DNA from: Enoplolaimus lenunculus
Taxonomy: Eukaryota > Nematoda > Enoplea > Enoplida > Thoracostomopsidae
Length of the DNA stretch: 64,000 nt
Assembly (NCBI GenBank): GCA_030248215.1
Contig: JASANG010001373.1
Coordinates: 124,001 to 188,000 of the forward strand
Direction: 5' to 3'
The notes beneath the pieces were generated by a model. The model saw only the letters and a program-made list of their open reading frames with translations, was not told where the DNA came from and ran no database searches. Shown in pieces: positions 1 through 11,600 of this stretch. Numbering within the stretch: position 1 is the stretch's first letter; each line of letters begins with the position of its first letter. The position numbers and the translations under genes are program-made.

Positions 1-320
1 TTAAGTACGACTTAGTACTTAAGTTCGTGCCAAGTAATTATTGCTTAACCGATTTGCCGTTTCTAAAATCGTACTTAAGTTAAGTAAATGCTTAATTCGC
101 TGACTAAATTTGATATACTACAAGTTAACCGCTCAAGCATACTAGCCTGTAGACTAATGGTGACTCCTTAATATAAAGCAAAACTATTAGTTCCTTGTCA
201 TCGCAATGGCCGATATTTGGTGTTTCTTTGGTTGTGCTCGAAAATTTAAGTACGTACTTAAGTCGGCGACTTAAGTAATTGCTTAAGTGTAACTTAATGA
301 CCAGAAGTACTTAAAAATGA
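1..320. repeat. TTAAGTAC-rich palindromic repeat cluster
   Basis: The words CTTAAGT, GTACTTAAG and TTAAGTACG recur in both orientations, with the densest blocks at 1-25, 68-90 and 245-290. The block near 247-262 is an almost perfect palindrome. It looks like a foldback element or a pile-up of its ends, cut by the window edge. No coding potential was recognised and the family is unknown. Confidence 0.45.
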
Positions 321-514
321 GAAATAAGTTCGTAAGGCAAACCTAAAATTAGACTAAAAACATCAACAAATTTTGGTTTGACAAATTCACACCAGTTCAG
401 TATTAATCAGCGGGGTACACAGCAGTGAATTCACTCCTCCGAAACTTGTGACGAAAATAAAAAATACTCTTTTACAGAGTTCAAGTTTAAAATCACCTGT
501 CTGTATGATTCGTT

Positions 515-900
515 TACATAAAGTTTTTGCCGGAACAGGAACAGGAACATAAGTTGAATTTCTTTGGGAGGAACCGAAACAGGAACAGGAAGCGAAATTT
601 GAAATAATTTTTATTACCAAATTACAGTTGGACTTTCTAGAACACCTCCGAAAAAATTACTTAAACGAATTTTCAGCTATTTCAGCATCAAGTTTTGTGA
701 AAGCCCAACAGAAACAGTTTATTAACAAAACTGAAATAATTGGAAAAACGCAACGTTTCTCCAATATTTAAATGATTAGGCATACTATGCCACAAAACCG
801 TAAAAAATTTTGGTTACGACACCTTCGAATGCAGGAACAGGAACATGAATTGAATTTTTGTAGGAATTCCGGCCGGAGCACGAAATCCGGTTCAACCCTG
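515..900. mobile_element. Decayed CCGG/GGAACAGG-rich foldback element (hAT-like family)
   Basis: The right end GGTTCAACCCTG at 889-900 matches the terminal repeat of the intact elements at 36470 and 52351. Internal GGAACAGGAACA tracts occur on both flanks (about 535-590 and 833-870). A stretch near 595-645 matches, in reverse, the interior of the 52351 copy. The left terminus is too eroded to place exactly and no target duplication is visible. Confidence 0.45.
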
Positions 901-1044
901 CAGTATCCCCACAAATTGAAATAACAGCAACGTACTTGTGGCAGCCGGCAAACGAAATAACCCAGACTGACCGTTTTTTTTAACTTCGGTCCAAGACTCG
1001 GTTTTAGCCGATCCCTGGCGTCCGTATAAAATTAATTCGCTCAC

Positions 1045-3241
1045 CTGTACTGTCTTCATCGGCCACACAAACGTCATACTGGTACTTGTTTCCGAGTACA
1101 CAAAGTTCATCGCCATCTTCCAATCCGTAGACTGCCTCTCGACCAGTCTTTGTTCCGTTCAAATACGCCGGTTTGACGCCAACGCTACGCATTGTAAACA
1201 ACCGTTTGCGATCATTGAAACCGATTTCAACTGAAATACAAATTTTTATCAGCAACGTCGCGATGCTTAAATAGCTAATGTTATTCAGGTACATAATTTT
1301 AAAAAAATTGCAACCAATGGTGTCAGTAGGATTTTTAAACAAGCAAACGCTGCAAAAAATGATGAGTCAATCTGACTCTCGCCGAAATAGGTTTTTTCAG
1401 GACTACACAAACTGAGTCAAATTCGACTTCGACAGAGTCAAACATGCGACTCAGTGAGTCGAATTTCACTCTGGCGGAGTCGAATTTTGACTCAATTTGA
1501 GTAGTCTCGAAAAGCATATTTCGGAGAGAGTCAATTTGACTAACCAAATTCCAAAGTGCACGATTCACTAATTCGGAAATCACAAGACCTGCTACCACCA
1601 ACTAGTTATAACTGCTTATGGCCACAGACAAGAGATAAACCCATGGTTGTACCCGGGCACAGACAAGAGATAAACCCATGGTTGTACCCGGGCACAGACA
1701 AGAGATAAACCCATGTTTGTACCCGGGCACAGACAAGAGATCAACCCATGGTTGTACCCGGGCACAGACAAGAGATAAACCCATGGTTGTACCCGGGCAC
1801 AGACAAGAGATAAACCCATGGTTGTACCCGGGCACAGACAAGAGACAAACCTACGGTTGTACCCTAAACAGATTCATAACAGCGATCAAGTAGAATTTAA
1901 ACGCAAATACCTGACCGATAAGCGCTATATCACCCATCGACATTCATGCTACGCTCTGCATCCGAAATACCGTACGGCAGGTACGATAATATTTGCCAAA
2001 GGCACCGAGGCTTTTATTAGGCACCGCTCGAGGGCCTTTGCCAAAACCCGTCTTCCTGCCCTACCGAGGATGCCAAAAATGTTGCAATAGCACAACGGCG
2101 ATATTATCGCTGTATTTCTAAGCAACATTTCATTTATTACCCCCTCCAGTTTTAAGACGGCCTGGAGGTCGACGAGTCTTTTCAAAGAAGCCCCCCGAAT
2201 TTTCGGGGCATAGAATTTACAGTCGTTTTTACTCGAATATTTGGTCTTGTTTCAACTTTTTTTATTTGTCGGTTTAGTTGTCTTAAATGGAACGTATTGG
2301 TGTCAGGTTATACAAGACATGAAACGAACTGAGTCTCAAGCTAAACGGATTCAAGCATCGCGTACACTGTAAATTTCTGTGAGATGATTTTAACTCAGAA
2401 TCAGTTGAATCACTCAGTCTGAGTCTCAAGACTATCAGAACTCAGAATTTTGAGTTGATGCAATTCATTCTGAGTTAATTAATCAACTCACTCAGAGAGT
2501 GAACTCCACTCAGAGTAAAAGTCAACTCAACTCAGAGTGAGTTAATGTTTACTGATATTATAATTCCGAAATAACCAACTCGCTTGGTGAATTGATTAAT
2601 CAACTCATTGGAATTTACAGTGTAGTCAAAATCGTTGATTCTAATATACAGGGGCGGATCCTAGGAAAAAACTTAACTGAGCCATATACACCGGTCACTG
2701 TACACTGTAAATTCCAATGAGTTGAATAACTAACTCAGCTAGTGAGTTGGTTATTTCTGAGTTAATATCAGTAAACATTAACTCACTCTCAGTTGAGTTA
2801 ATTCCCATTCTGAGTTGAGTGAACTTTGGCTGCGTTGATTAATTAACTCAGAATGAATTCAATCAACTCAACATTCTGAGTTCGGAAAATCCTAACTCAG
2901 ACTGAGTGATTCAACTCATTCTGCGTTAAAATCAACTCACTGAAATTTACAGTGTAAGACAAACCTGTAATAGACTGACGCCGTCCTACTCGGAGCGGTT
3001 TCGCTTTTAATATGCGACAAACTTTTTTTTGCCTAATACAACAGGGGGTACGCAGGCATTCAATATCTTTCTTCTGAATCCGGTCAACAATAACATTTGC
3101 CAACTTACCTTGCTTTTTCGAACAGTGCAAATCAAGAATGCCACAAGAGCGATTACGTCCAAGGAAAAACGGAGTGCACTCAGAACATACGGTTACTTCT
3201 GAATGCGTATCTGGCAGCTTAGGTACCAATCTTAGTCGCAT
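1045..3241 (-). CDS. FHA-domain protein of the PNKP/aprataxin type (5' part of gene, two exons)
   Basis: Exon 1 is 3109-3241 (ATG at 3241) and exon 2 is 1045-1230; the joining codon G|TT gives Val. Together they form one N-terminal FHA domain. Residues 1-44 include FFLGRNRSCG, the FHA Gly-Arg turn, and HCSKKQ, in the place of the CSRTQ or CSRQQ of PNKP and aprataxin. The join then gives VEIG, equivalent to VELV in PNKP, followed by RSVGVKPAYLNG, equivalent to QLGVNPSTTG in PNKP, and LEDGDELCVLGNKY, the usual last FHA strands. Such domains bind phospho-threonine in XRCC1 or XRCC4 and recruit end-processing enzymes to DNA breaks (family knowledge). The catalytic part (kinase-phosphatase or HIT domain) is not visible and should lie left of position 1, so PNKP, APTX and an APLF-like protein cannot be separated. 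The 1.9-kb intron is full of repeats. Exon 2 ends in a standard GTGAGC donor in phase 1. Confidence 0.72.
1350..1550. mobile_element. GAGTC-rich foldback MITE, copy A
   Basis: Left end TGCAAAAAATGATGAGTCAA and right half TTTCGGAGAGAGTCAATTTG fold back on each other around a centre at about 1447. The interior carries GACTCAGTGAGTCGAATT-type repeats. It is a diverged sibling of the better preserved copy at 5313-5497. It lies in the intron of the FHA gene. Confidence 0.55.
1623..1866. repeat. 35-bp minisatellite, seven units
   Basis: Seven head-to-tail copies of a 35-bp unit containing CACAGACAAGAGATAAACCC and GGTTGTACCCGG. The first five or six differ by single bases and the last is more diverged. 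Because 35 is not a multiple of three, the open frames across it are a by-product of the repeat and not evidence of a protein. Confidence 0.93.
1867..2362. other. Intron sequence without recognised content
   Basis: This lies within the intron of the FHA gene. A short palindrome, CCCCCCGAATTTTCGGGG, sits near 2190. No gene, RNA or named repeat is recognised. Confidence 0.4.
2363..2624 (-). mobile_element. TA-flanked foldback MITE (CACTGTAAATT family), copy 1
   Basis: The ends are CACTGTAAATTTC and GAATTTACAGTG, each bounded by TA, the target duplication of Tc1/mariner-type elements. The interior is dominated by ACTCAG/CTGAGT repeats and can fold on itself. It is inverted relative to copy 2, which starts 77 bp away. 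No transposase is present. Confidence 0.85.
2701..2956 (+). mobile_element. TA-flanked foldback MITE (CACTGTAAATT family), copy 2
   Basis: The ends are CACTGTAAATTCC and GAAATTTACAGTG, flanked by TA on both sides. It shares its whole length with copies 1 and 3 in opposite orientation. It sits just downstream of exon 1 of the FHA gene, in its intron. Confidence 0.87.
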
Positions 3242-3651
3242 TAATAGAGTTACAATATATCTACTAATAGCAATGATTTCAATGCTAAACTTTGCAGGTT
3301 GATAGGAACTAATCAAATTCACACATTACACCGTAAAAATTGCACGAATAATCCCAAAGTCAAAAGATCCGTAATCTCAACCGAGTGTAGCATCCATATC
3401 GAGTTTAGCGATAAATCTCACCTAATCCTTTCCCGCATATATACAGAATGGTCTTCACAAGACTTGAGAGCCCCTGCGGTCAAGCACTTCATAATTGTCG
3501 GATGGGGGTAAACTCTTCCCATTCGAGACTTTGGGTTACAAATAACCAGTGTGATGTTGAATTTTAGGTAAAATAGCAAATATTAATTCACAGGAGCAAA
3601 CTTATTTTGCAATGTTTTCTGTGGTGATGTTTTGCACTGCACTGCGGAACT

Positions 3652-4086
3652 TTGGCCAATGTAAAGAATAGGGGCGGAACAGTATTACAAGCATATTCCT
3701 AAGCATAAGCCTAAGCGTAAACAATGAACACACTGTAACTTTCAGCGAGTTGATTTTAACTCAGAATGAGTTGAATTACTCAGACTGAGTTAGGACTTTC
3801 CGAACTCAAAATTCTGAGTTGAGTCAATTCATTCTGAGTTAATTAATCAACGCAGCCAAAGTTCACTAAACTCAGAATGGGAATTAACTCAACTGAGAGT
3901 GAGTTAATGTTTACTGATATTAATTCAGAAATAACCAACTCGCTAGCTGAATTGATTCATCAACTCATTGGAATTTACAGTGCATATTCCTAAGCCTAAG
4001 CCAAGCAAAAAAATTAGTCTAAAGCTTAAGCTTACTCTTTTCTGATCCCAAAGAAAAACGTTCCGCCCCTGATCTTTACATAAGCC
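3652..4086. mobile_element. GGGGCGGAAC foldback element, copy a (interrupted by another element)
   Basis: The left end TTGGCCAATGTAAAGAATAG and the right end, with GTTCCGCCCC then TCTTTACATAAGCC, are inverted repeats. Both halves carry the AAGCCTAAGC hexamer runs typical of the family. The element is split at about 3728 by the CACTGTAA element at 3729-3983, so it is the older insertion. About 180 bp would remain without the insert. Confidence 0.72.
3729..3983 (-). mobile_element. TA-type foldback MITE (CACTGTAAATT family), copy 3, nested
   Basis: Begins CACTGTAACTTTC and ends GAATTTACAGTG, collinear with copy 1. It is inserted in the GGGGCGGAAC element. The flanking dinucleotide reads CA on both sides rather than TA, so the target site is slightly atypical or mutated. 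Confidence 0.83.
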
Positions 4087-4378
4087 GGAACATTTAACAG
4101 CCATTATATACAAATGTTCTTTAATGTCAGTCATTTAAAAATGCCATGGTGCCAACGAAATTATGCTTCCGGCAAGAATTACGATTCAAAACAACTTTCG
4201 ATCCCGGTGAGAAAATGGACCGGAATAAAAACTGGGACTGCCTTGGTGTTGGCAATATCCAGTAAATTGCTTTTTCAACATTCAGGTTTTCGAAAAACTA
4301 AACCCGTATTGCAAATGTTAAAATTCATACATTAATCACGAAATTTGTAGTTCCCAATCCGATCTTTACATGGGGAAT

Positions 4379-4528
4379 GGCCCATGTTAACATCAGGGAC
4401 AGAACGTTTTTCTGTGGGACTAGAAAAGAGTAAGCTTAAAGCTTTAGACTAAATTTTTTGCTTGGCTTAAACTGTGGCTTAGGAATATGGTTATAATACT
4501 GTTCCGCCCCTAATCTGTACATTGGCCC
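4379..4528. mobile_element. GGGGCGGAAC foldback element, copy b
   Basis: Starts GGCCCATGTTAACATCAGGG and ends with GTTCCGCCCC, a spacer, then ACATTGGCCC. The interior is AAGCTTAAAGCTTTAG-like, with a partner arm TTGGCTTAAACTGTGGCTTA. About 150 bp, non-coding, in the gap between the FHA gene and the GNL2 3' end. Confidence 0.7.
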
Positions 4529-4863
4529 AATCCGGTATACATTCCAGTAAAACACGTCTACGTCTATTCCGTGTCAGATATAGAGTTTGGTACCCTGAAA
4601 AATACAATCTAAACGTCAGCAATTTTGCAGTAGTGATTTATCACCTGTTCCTGCTGCGGTGATCAACTGCTTGTTTTATCGATTGCTGTTTGTAGTTCCA
4701 GTCAAGCTGTAAACGAAAGGTGCTCATTAAAACGGTAACTTTATTCAAATCCAGGTAAAAATTGTCATCCGGTACCGCAATACCAGATACTCAGTTACTT
4801 TTACGCTCAAAATTATTATACGTCACTTATGTCTCGCAATTATTCATTTTATATATACTGCAA

Positions 4864-5054
4864 TTGGCTCATGTAAACATAAGGGGCGGAACATTTTTCT
4901 GTGAGGCTGCAATAGAGTGAGCTTAAGCTTTAGGCTAGCTTAATTTTTCGCTTGGCTTAGGCTTCAGTTTAGGAATATGCTCGTTCCTACGCTTAAGCTT
5001 AGCCTTAGGAATATGCTTATATTACTGTTCCACTCCTGTTCTTTTCATTGACCC
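4864..5054. mobile_element. GGGGCGGAAC foldback element, copy c
   Basis: Starts TTGGCTCATGTAAACATAAG and contains GGGGCGGAAC, the AAGCTTTAGG and GGCTTAGG arms, then GTTCC and CATTGACCC. An extra GCTTAAGCTTAGCC block near 4990-5020 suggests a partial internal duplication. Confidence 0.65.
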
Positions 5055-5312
5055 TGAATTGTTCGACCGTTTCCATTATTTTGCAACACATTACACCCGG
5101 TCCAAAGTTATTTAAAAATTTACAGATATATCTGCTCGTGTTGCAAGTTACACACTGCAAAATATTTACAGTATTTTATAAACAAAACAAGACATTTATT
5201 ATAAACTCAAAGAACGGAAACAAAAACTTAACCCATCATACAAGTCAAAGTAGTTCGAGTACAACATTTCCGATTTTCAAGTAGTGTAAACTATGCCATA
5301 TATTGTCCTATT

Positions 5313-5497
5313 CACTGCAAAATATCGTGAGTTAAATTGACTCTCCCCGAAATAGGCCCTACTGGACCACACAAACTGAGTCAAATTCGACTCCGCCAGA
5401 GTCAAACATGTGACTCAGTGAATCGAATTTGACTCAGTTTGCGTAGTCCCGCGGAGTCTATTTCGGAGAGTCAATTTGACTCACCTTTTTTGCAGTG
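5313..5497. mobile_element. GAGTC-rich foldback MITE, copy B
   Basis: Nearly perfect long hairpin. The left end CACTGCAAAATATCGTGAGT pairs with the right end ACTCACCTTTTTTGCAGTG, and GACTCTCCCCGAAATAGG pairs with CTATTTCGGAGAGTC. The interior carries four GAGTC/GACTC blocks. It lies about 150 bp beyond the GNL2 stop codon. Confidence 0.78.
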
Positions 5498-5646
5498 TGT
5501 GCACAGCACTAATCACAAGTTTGTGATGGATGTGAAATCGACTGACGTCAGAGGTCGGCCTTAATTCATATCTCTGCAATCGAGCCAACATCCGACATAT
5601 TTTTCGAAACCCGTTTCCGGCACTTTTTGAAATCAGATTTCCAAAT

Positions 5647-8600
5647 CTACAAATCATTCTGATGCTTATTACGTTTTTTCTTCTTCCACATCGGCTTGCC
5701 TTTGACGTTGACATGTTGATAATAATTGAATCCAACTTTGTGACCTTTAGATAATCGTCCTTGTTGCTGTTTATCCTAAAAATAAAATAAACTAAAACTC
5801 GCGCCTGCTCAATGAATAGAGTTAGCAAATATTTTCTGCAGCAGCTTCAATGGTTGCATAACCCTCATCATTGCTACACAAGGATTTCCATACTCAAGAA
5901 ATCATAACATTCTAATGAGAAATACATCTTTCAAATATTAACATCTCCGACTTATATCCGTATTGAATAAAATGAACAGTAAAAATATAAAATAGTGAAA
6001 GCATGAGCGATTTGACCACTTCACAGGAAAACGGGATAGGTTTGCTAGCAATCACAGCCGCCCAAGTTTCGGAACGGCAAGGTTGCATACGTCTTAATAA
6101 TGAAACAATAATCTGACGTATGTTATTTCACTTACAGGCAATATAGCCATGACATCAGCAGCAGACTTGTTTGTTTTTTTATGTTTTGCACCACCTGTAA
6201 CAACCAAAACGGTAATAACTCAATCATCCAAACATTTAGCAAACTGAATTAGAGTAAATAACTTTCTGCCACAATTAGTTTACTGTTCACATTGGCTGGG
6301 TTTCTGAAATCTTACTTAAGTGTTTACTTGTATTTTGCTTAAATACTTCATTATTATTTTGTACCTCAAGTAGCATACACTCGCTCAAAAAGTAATTATC
6401 GACTTATGCTATCGCCAATTAAATTCTACAATTCAATATTTCCACATTTTACCTCGTCTCCGTTTTCGTTTTCGTTTTTCATCATTTTTCATTTGCTTCA
6501 GCTCCGGTTCTAGTTCATCCAGTTCCGCTTTACAGCCCAAATCGCTGAGTCCACTCAATTCGCTTAATCCAGACGCAATACTTTGGGTATCACTCATCTG
6601 GTCGCCTTGGTTATCACCCTCTGCCTCATGCTGTTTTTCGTTTTGTCCTAAAACGCATAATTACCTGATAGGATGTAAACAGTTTGCAAAATAACTGTAT
6701 ATATAGGTAGTTGTTTATTAATAAAACGTTCCACATTCTGATCGATTCTTCCTAAACTGATATGAACAGAAACTCTATTAAACATCTAACTTACCTGATG
6801 TAGACGGCAAGCTACCAGGATCCGACATTGCATCATACTCCGTAGTTCCTATCATTGAAACCGCTTCTGTGCGTTCGTCTTCATTCATATCCAGCGATCT
6901 AACGTCATCCCCAGAAAACGACACGTCAACCCTGACCTTTGACAGCTGTTGTCGCGACTGAAATGATCAAAAATGTCTCCCGTTCTATCGTTATTCTCTG
7001 TCACATTCTTAAATGCATGCAACGATGCAAAGAAAACGTTTTGGTACAGCTTTACAGACACAGGTATGGCTTTGTAACTTAATACATAAAATTAGACATA
7101 AATTTTTTTCAAATGGTCATGACCACACCAACTTAGGTGATCCAGTTGGTATGTGCAGGAAGGTGCAGTTTCACCTCCTCAGATTCCCAATGCAATTTTT
7201 GTAACATAAAGTAGCTATCAGGGCACAAGCGGAGGTCTGCCCCCGGCTCCGGCAGAAAATCAACCTCCGTTACCGGCTCCGGTAGAATTTCGCCGGAGGT
7301 TCGGGCAAACAATTTCTGTAGTAAAATTTTGAATATTTTTCCAAAATTTTGGCACAATTTTAAGGAAAGAATTGTCCAGAATATGACAAAATAAGCGTAA
7401 AGCTAAAAGATTTAACAACACACTACAGATATTTGCTGAAATTAACAAATCAAACATCATTTTAACTACCTAATTTCGCATCACCTCCAGCGACAACTCC
7501 GACTCCGGCAAGTTTTGTTGACTTCCGGCTCCGGTATTTTTCACCCTGGTAGTTACACAGAGAGAAAAATGCTAAATTTGTAATAACATCTTATTTAAAT
7601 TTTCTCCATTGAACCCCACTTGCACACCAGTATCCAAAATTTTAGCAGCACCCATAGCCACACTACCGCATTTTAGATTGCTGGTCCCTTGTTTTCTTCT
7701 GAGAAAAGTCTTTGTTGTCTTCCGAGGAAAATACACAATAACTTAACTACCGCATGTGTACCTGCAGCTTGCAATCTGGATTTTGTTTTGAAATTTCCGA
7801 AGTTTTTGAATCCAAATCCTGCCTTGATGACTGCTCTGCTGTATTTTCTGATGGCTGCTGGCCGTCCGTCGATTTGTTTTGCTGTTCACTTTCTGGTGGC
7901 TTGACATAATAAGGCAATTTGCCACGTTGGAAATCGTTCAGCACCATTTTCGCCACTGTTGCAACGTCAGGTTCGCCACCCTCAAATTTTCCAGTTATGT
8001 ATTAGGCACAGATTTATAATATGTCAGGTTGGTAACAAAAGTTTAACTTCGGTTTCGAACATAAATTCGCAGGCCCAAGGAATATTGGTCAAATTGCTCA
8101 AAACTTCAACTCGCAAGCTGCCACACGCAGCTATCTGAAAAAAACTATAAACTAACTTGCACGGAGCACACAAAATTTCGATTCCGGCTAGCATTCCGAT
8201 TCAATACACGTTCCAATTCCGCTCATGATTGCAGTTACAATAGGAATGCGAAATATTTTCATTTCGTTTAGTGGTTTGATGCAATCTTATCCGTCTTAAT
8301 GAATGATTATGCTACTAAATTGTGGTCATCATGCGCACGGGAACTATTTCTAAAACACTGGGAGAACAGAGCACTCGCGAACAAATATTACAATGGCACA
8401 TACGACTTTGTTATGTAAGAAAATAGTATAGGGTCTGAAAATATCCAGTTCCGATTTCGGTATAAAGTTCACAACACCTTCTTCGAATTTTTTATAAAAC
8501 GTGACTCCCTCTCAAAAATTTTGGCTAAGATTAAACGTCTGCTCCGTAAAGCTATTTTCCCTCTAACCTTTAGCAACTTTCCGCTTCGTTTCGCCAATTT

Positions 8601-11600
8601 TGTCAAGAAATCTGTCGCGTCTTCCCAGTCACTAATTCGATAGGTTTTTGTTAAATAATCTGAACGGACTCGATTTAGTATTTCGTCAATATATTCTTCT
8701 GGGCAAGCGACATTTTCCACTCGAACCTAAATTATAATAACTGAGCAAAAGCTGTGAAATATTACTTACAGGTGACAACTTCATCACAACACGTAGTCCA
8801 CTAATCACAAAATTATAAGATAAAACAGATATCCGTCTGAGCTCCTGCAAAAAATCGACATCTGGCTCCGGTATTCTACATTTCCGGATATTTATTGTTG
8901 AAAAGTACACATAACTCTAAATTATACAACTATTTATGACCAAAACCTCAATATTTGGCCGCAAATTTAGCTCAAAATGATACATATAAGTACTGCGAGA
9001 ACGTCAGTTAATGTTATACCAGATGTAAAAACAAAATTATAACTTATTGAGCAAGTAGTATTTACTAAATTAGCGTGGTTAAGTTTAACTTTTTTCAAAT
9101 TTGCGCTCTAATATCCGGCTCCGGCATTTTGGCATAAAACCTGGAAATTGGTAATACGTCCACAATCAACCGGCATGCCAGCCACAACTGCGTATCCGAT
9201 GTTACACACACCAGCAGGGTAAATCACGTGTAAAGAGACTGCCAAAGTTTTAAAGTTACAAGGCCTATCACCAACAGTAGGTTGTTGTTGTTGTTGTAGC
9301 AGAGGCTCAGTCTTCATCCGTTTCATCCAGGGCGAGGCTCAGATGGGCAGCACGTGACCTATCCTGTATGCGATCATACTGATCCGAATCTCTACACTAG
9401 GTCCCCCAGAACAATCTTGTGTCAACAGATAGACTAGTGTTTCGAATTTTCAGACAGAATTATACAGTAAAACGTTTTGCTTCACGGAACCACCGGTCTC
9501 GGACTACTTACCACGCCTTTCAGAACAAGATTCGCATCAGAATCACCAGTTGGATACACAATTCCTGGACAATCGACCAAATAAATCCTTTGCATTAGCG
9601 TTACGTATTGCCATACCTAAACAAATATACACATCATATTACACTTTTCTAAAAACATTTTCGCCACAATTATATTGCACCATTGCACTGCAAGTAACTT
9701 GACCTGAACACGTAAGACAATACACAAAAAAACCAATCACACTTTATCCCCCTCAAACAATTCATCTAATAACAACATACTTTAGTCTCTCCAGCGATGG
9801 GTGCAACTTTGCAAACCTTTTTTCTCCGCAAAGTGTTGATAATTGAACTTTTGCCTACGTTCGGATATCCAATCAGACCAACCGATATTTGACGTTTATC
9901 TGTATGCAGCTAAAAAGTTGCAGTAATGCTTGTAGAAATACTTCAGCGTAACAATTTATCACTACTAGGGTTCGCAGCCAAATAATGACAATATTATGTA
10001 GCATCACCCAACCCGTTTCTGCGATACCCCCTATTTGAGAATACAGCTCGCAGAAGGCTGATATTTTCAGCGTTAAAGCAAGATTCCTGTATACACTGTA
10101 CTGTACGTGATATATCGCACCGCTTGTGTGTTCGCTCAAACGACAAAAATCTGATTAGACACGAGAAAAGTTTTTCAAATCGATGTGCGCAAAATATAAA
10201 ACAAAATAAATAATCTAAGACAATGCAAACACAACACAAAATCACTACCTTTGCAAACTGCCGGAGTAAACTAATTAGCGCTCCTTTGCCAAACGGATTC
10301 ATCATGCTTGCATGAAACGCAATAGTTGGATACTCTTTCGACAATACTGATATCCATTTTTGCTAAAAATGTAACTCTGTAAAACCACTTCGTGATTATG
10401 TCCATTCACGCCAGTAACTACTGAAATAAAGGTTTAGATTATAAAAACTAAACAGCTGCCAACTCTTTAATATATCCTTTAAAGGTATTTAATTTAACAG
10501 TAACAAACAGTAAGTGTGGCGTTATATTTGTCGTGCGGTGCCGTCCGTCACTATCTTTAACTGTGCCGCACCGTACGCAAATACCGCACAGTGACGGTCG
10601 CTACCTAATGACATTCACCTTTAGAAAAAGACTAACATCACCATAACAGTTGAAAGATATTTAGTGACGTTTAATTTCCCACCGGCCTTCGGTGTTGTCC
10701 AGAACCACACGCAAATAACCGTTCAGTGCCGCAAATAGTGTATACTAAAGTGTGACACAGGTTTTTAAATAGCATATTCTCGAGTGGTGAGCTTTTTAAA
10801 AATTTGAAAATTTCCGCACATTTTGTGTATTTTTAGCAAATTTTTGCACAAATATGCTATTTCGAAGCTAAGAATGGCACTAACCCATGCTTTTCGCTTC
10901 GCTTTTATTAGTTCATTTACAAACCAGGAGCATTTTACAAGTGGGGATTTTACGAGTGATTGTTTTAGGTCAAAAAAGTAACGTCCCCTGACTAGTAAAA
11001 TGATAGTCACAACTCACAACCTAATTCAACCGTTAAATTGCTTAAAAATAAAAATTCAGCAACTTACCGTTGCCCAAGTCGGAACAAGGTCCACTTTGTT
11101 CAAAATAAAAACTAAATGTTTGAATGGTTTTTCTTTCCTCAAAAATTCCTCGACGTGCTTGGATCTTGTGCCCATTGGGTCACGGCCATCAAGAACTTGT
11201 AACACTACATCTGAGGAATCAATGACCTACAAGTAAAATAACAACAACAATTTTCACCTAAACTATGCACAATTTTATAATAACTTTCAAAATAATTTTC
11301 ACCCGACACTGAAACATGTTGCGCCGTTAAGTTTCCAAAAACTCTTTGCTTAGTGAATAAGCTTAGGCTCAGGTTTACATTTTTCAAAAGGCTTTTACAA
11401 CCAACCTGCTTCAGAAAATTAAATCTCGTTCAATAAATCAGTTAGCGCGCCTTACCTTATACAGTTCGTTCCAAATGCGTTTCGACGTTCCTTTTTTGAA
11501 TACGCACTCACGGGCTTCCATTTTAAGTGCGTCTTCGATTGAAACTAAATCTTTATCTTGGTTCGGATCGTACAAATCTGACTTAAATTCAATATCAGTA

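Noticed and set aside
892-1040. A third exon of the FHA gene (SWTEVKKNG resembles the PNKP linker before the phosphatase domain)
   Set aside because: No acceptor gives the required phase, and the frame runs straight on from the exon 2 donor.
1602-1893. Repetitive open frames across the 35-bp array (both strands)
   Set aside because: The unit length is not a multiple of three and the frames are open only because the repeat lacks stops.
4114-4335. Plus-strand frame of 73 codons between two foldback elements
   Set aside because: No recognisable domain, no splice sites and no conserved motif; composition like the surrounding non-coding DNA.
11205-11387. Plus- and minus-strand short frames around GNL2 exon 7
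   Set aside because: They overlap the true exon in other frames or lie in its intron; no similarity to anything known.
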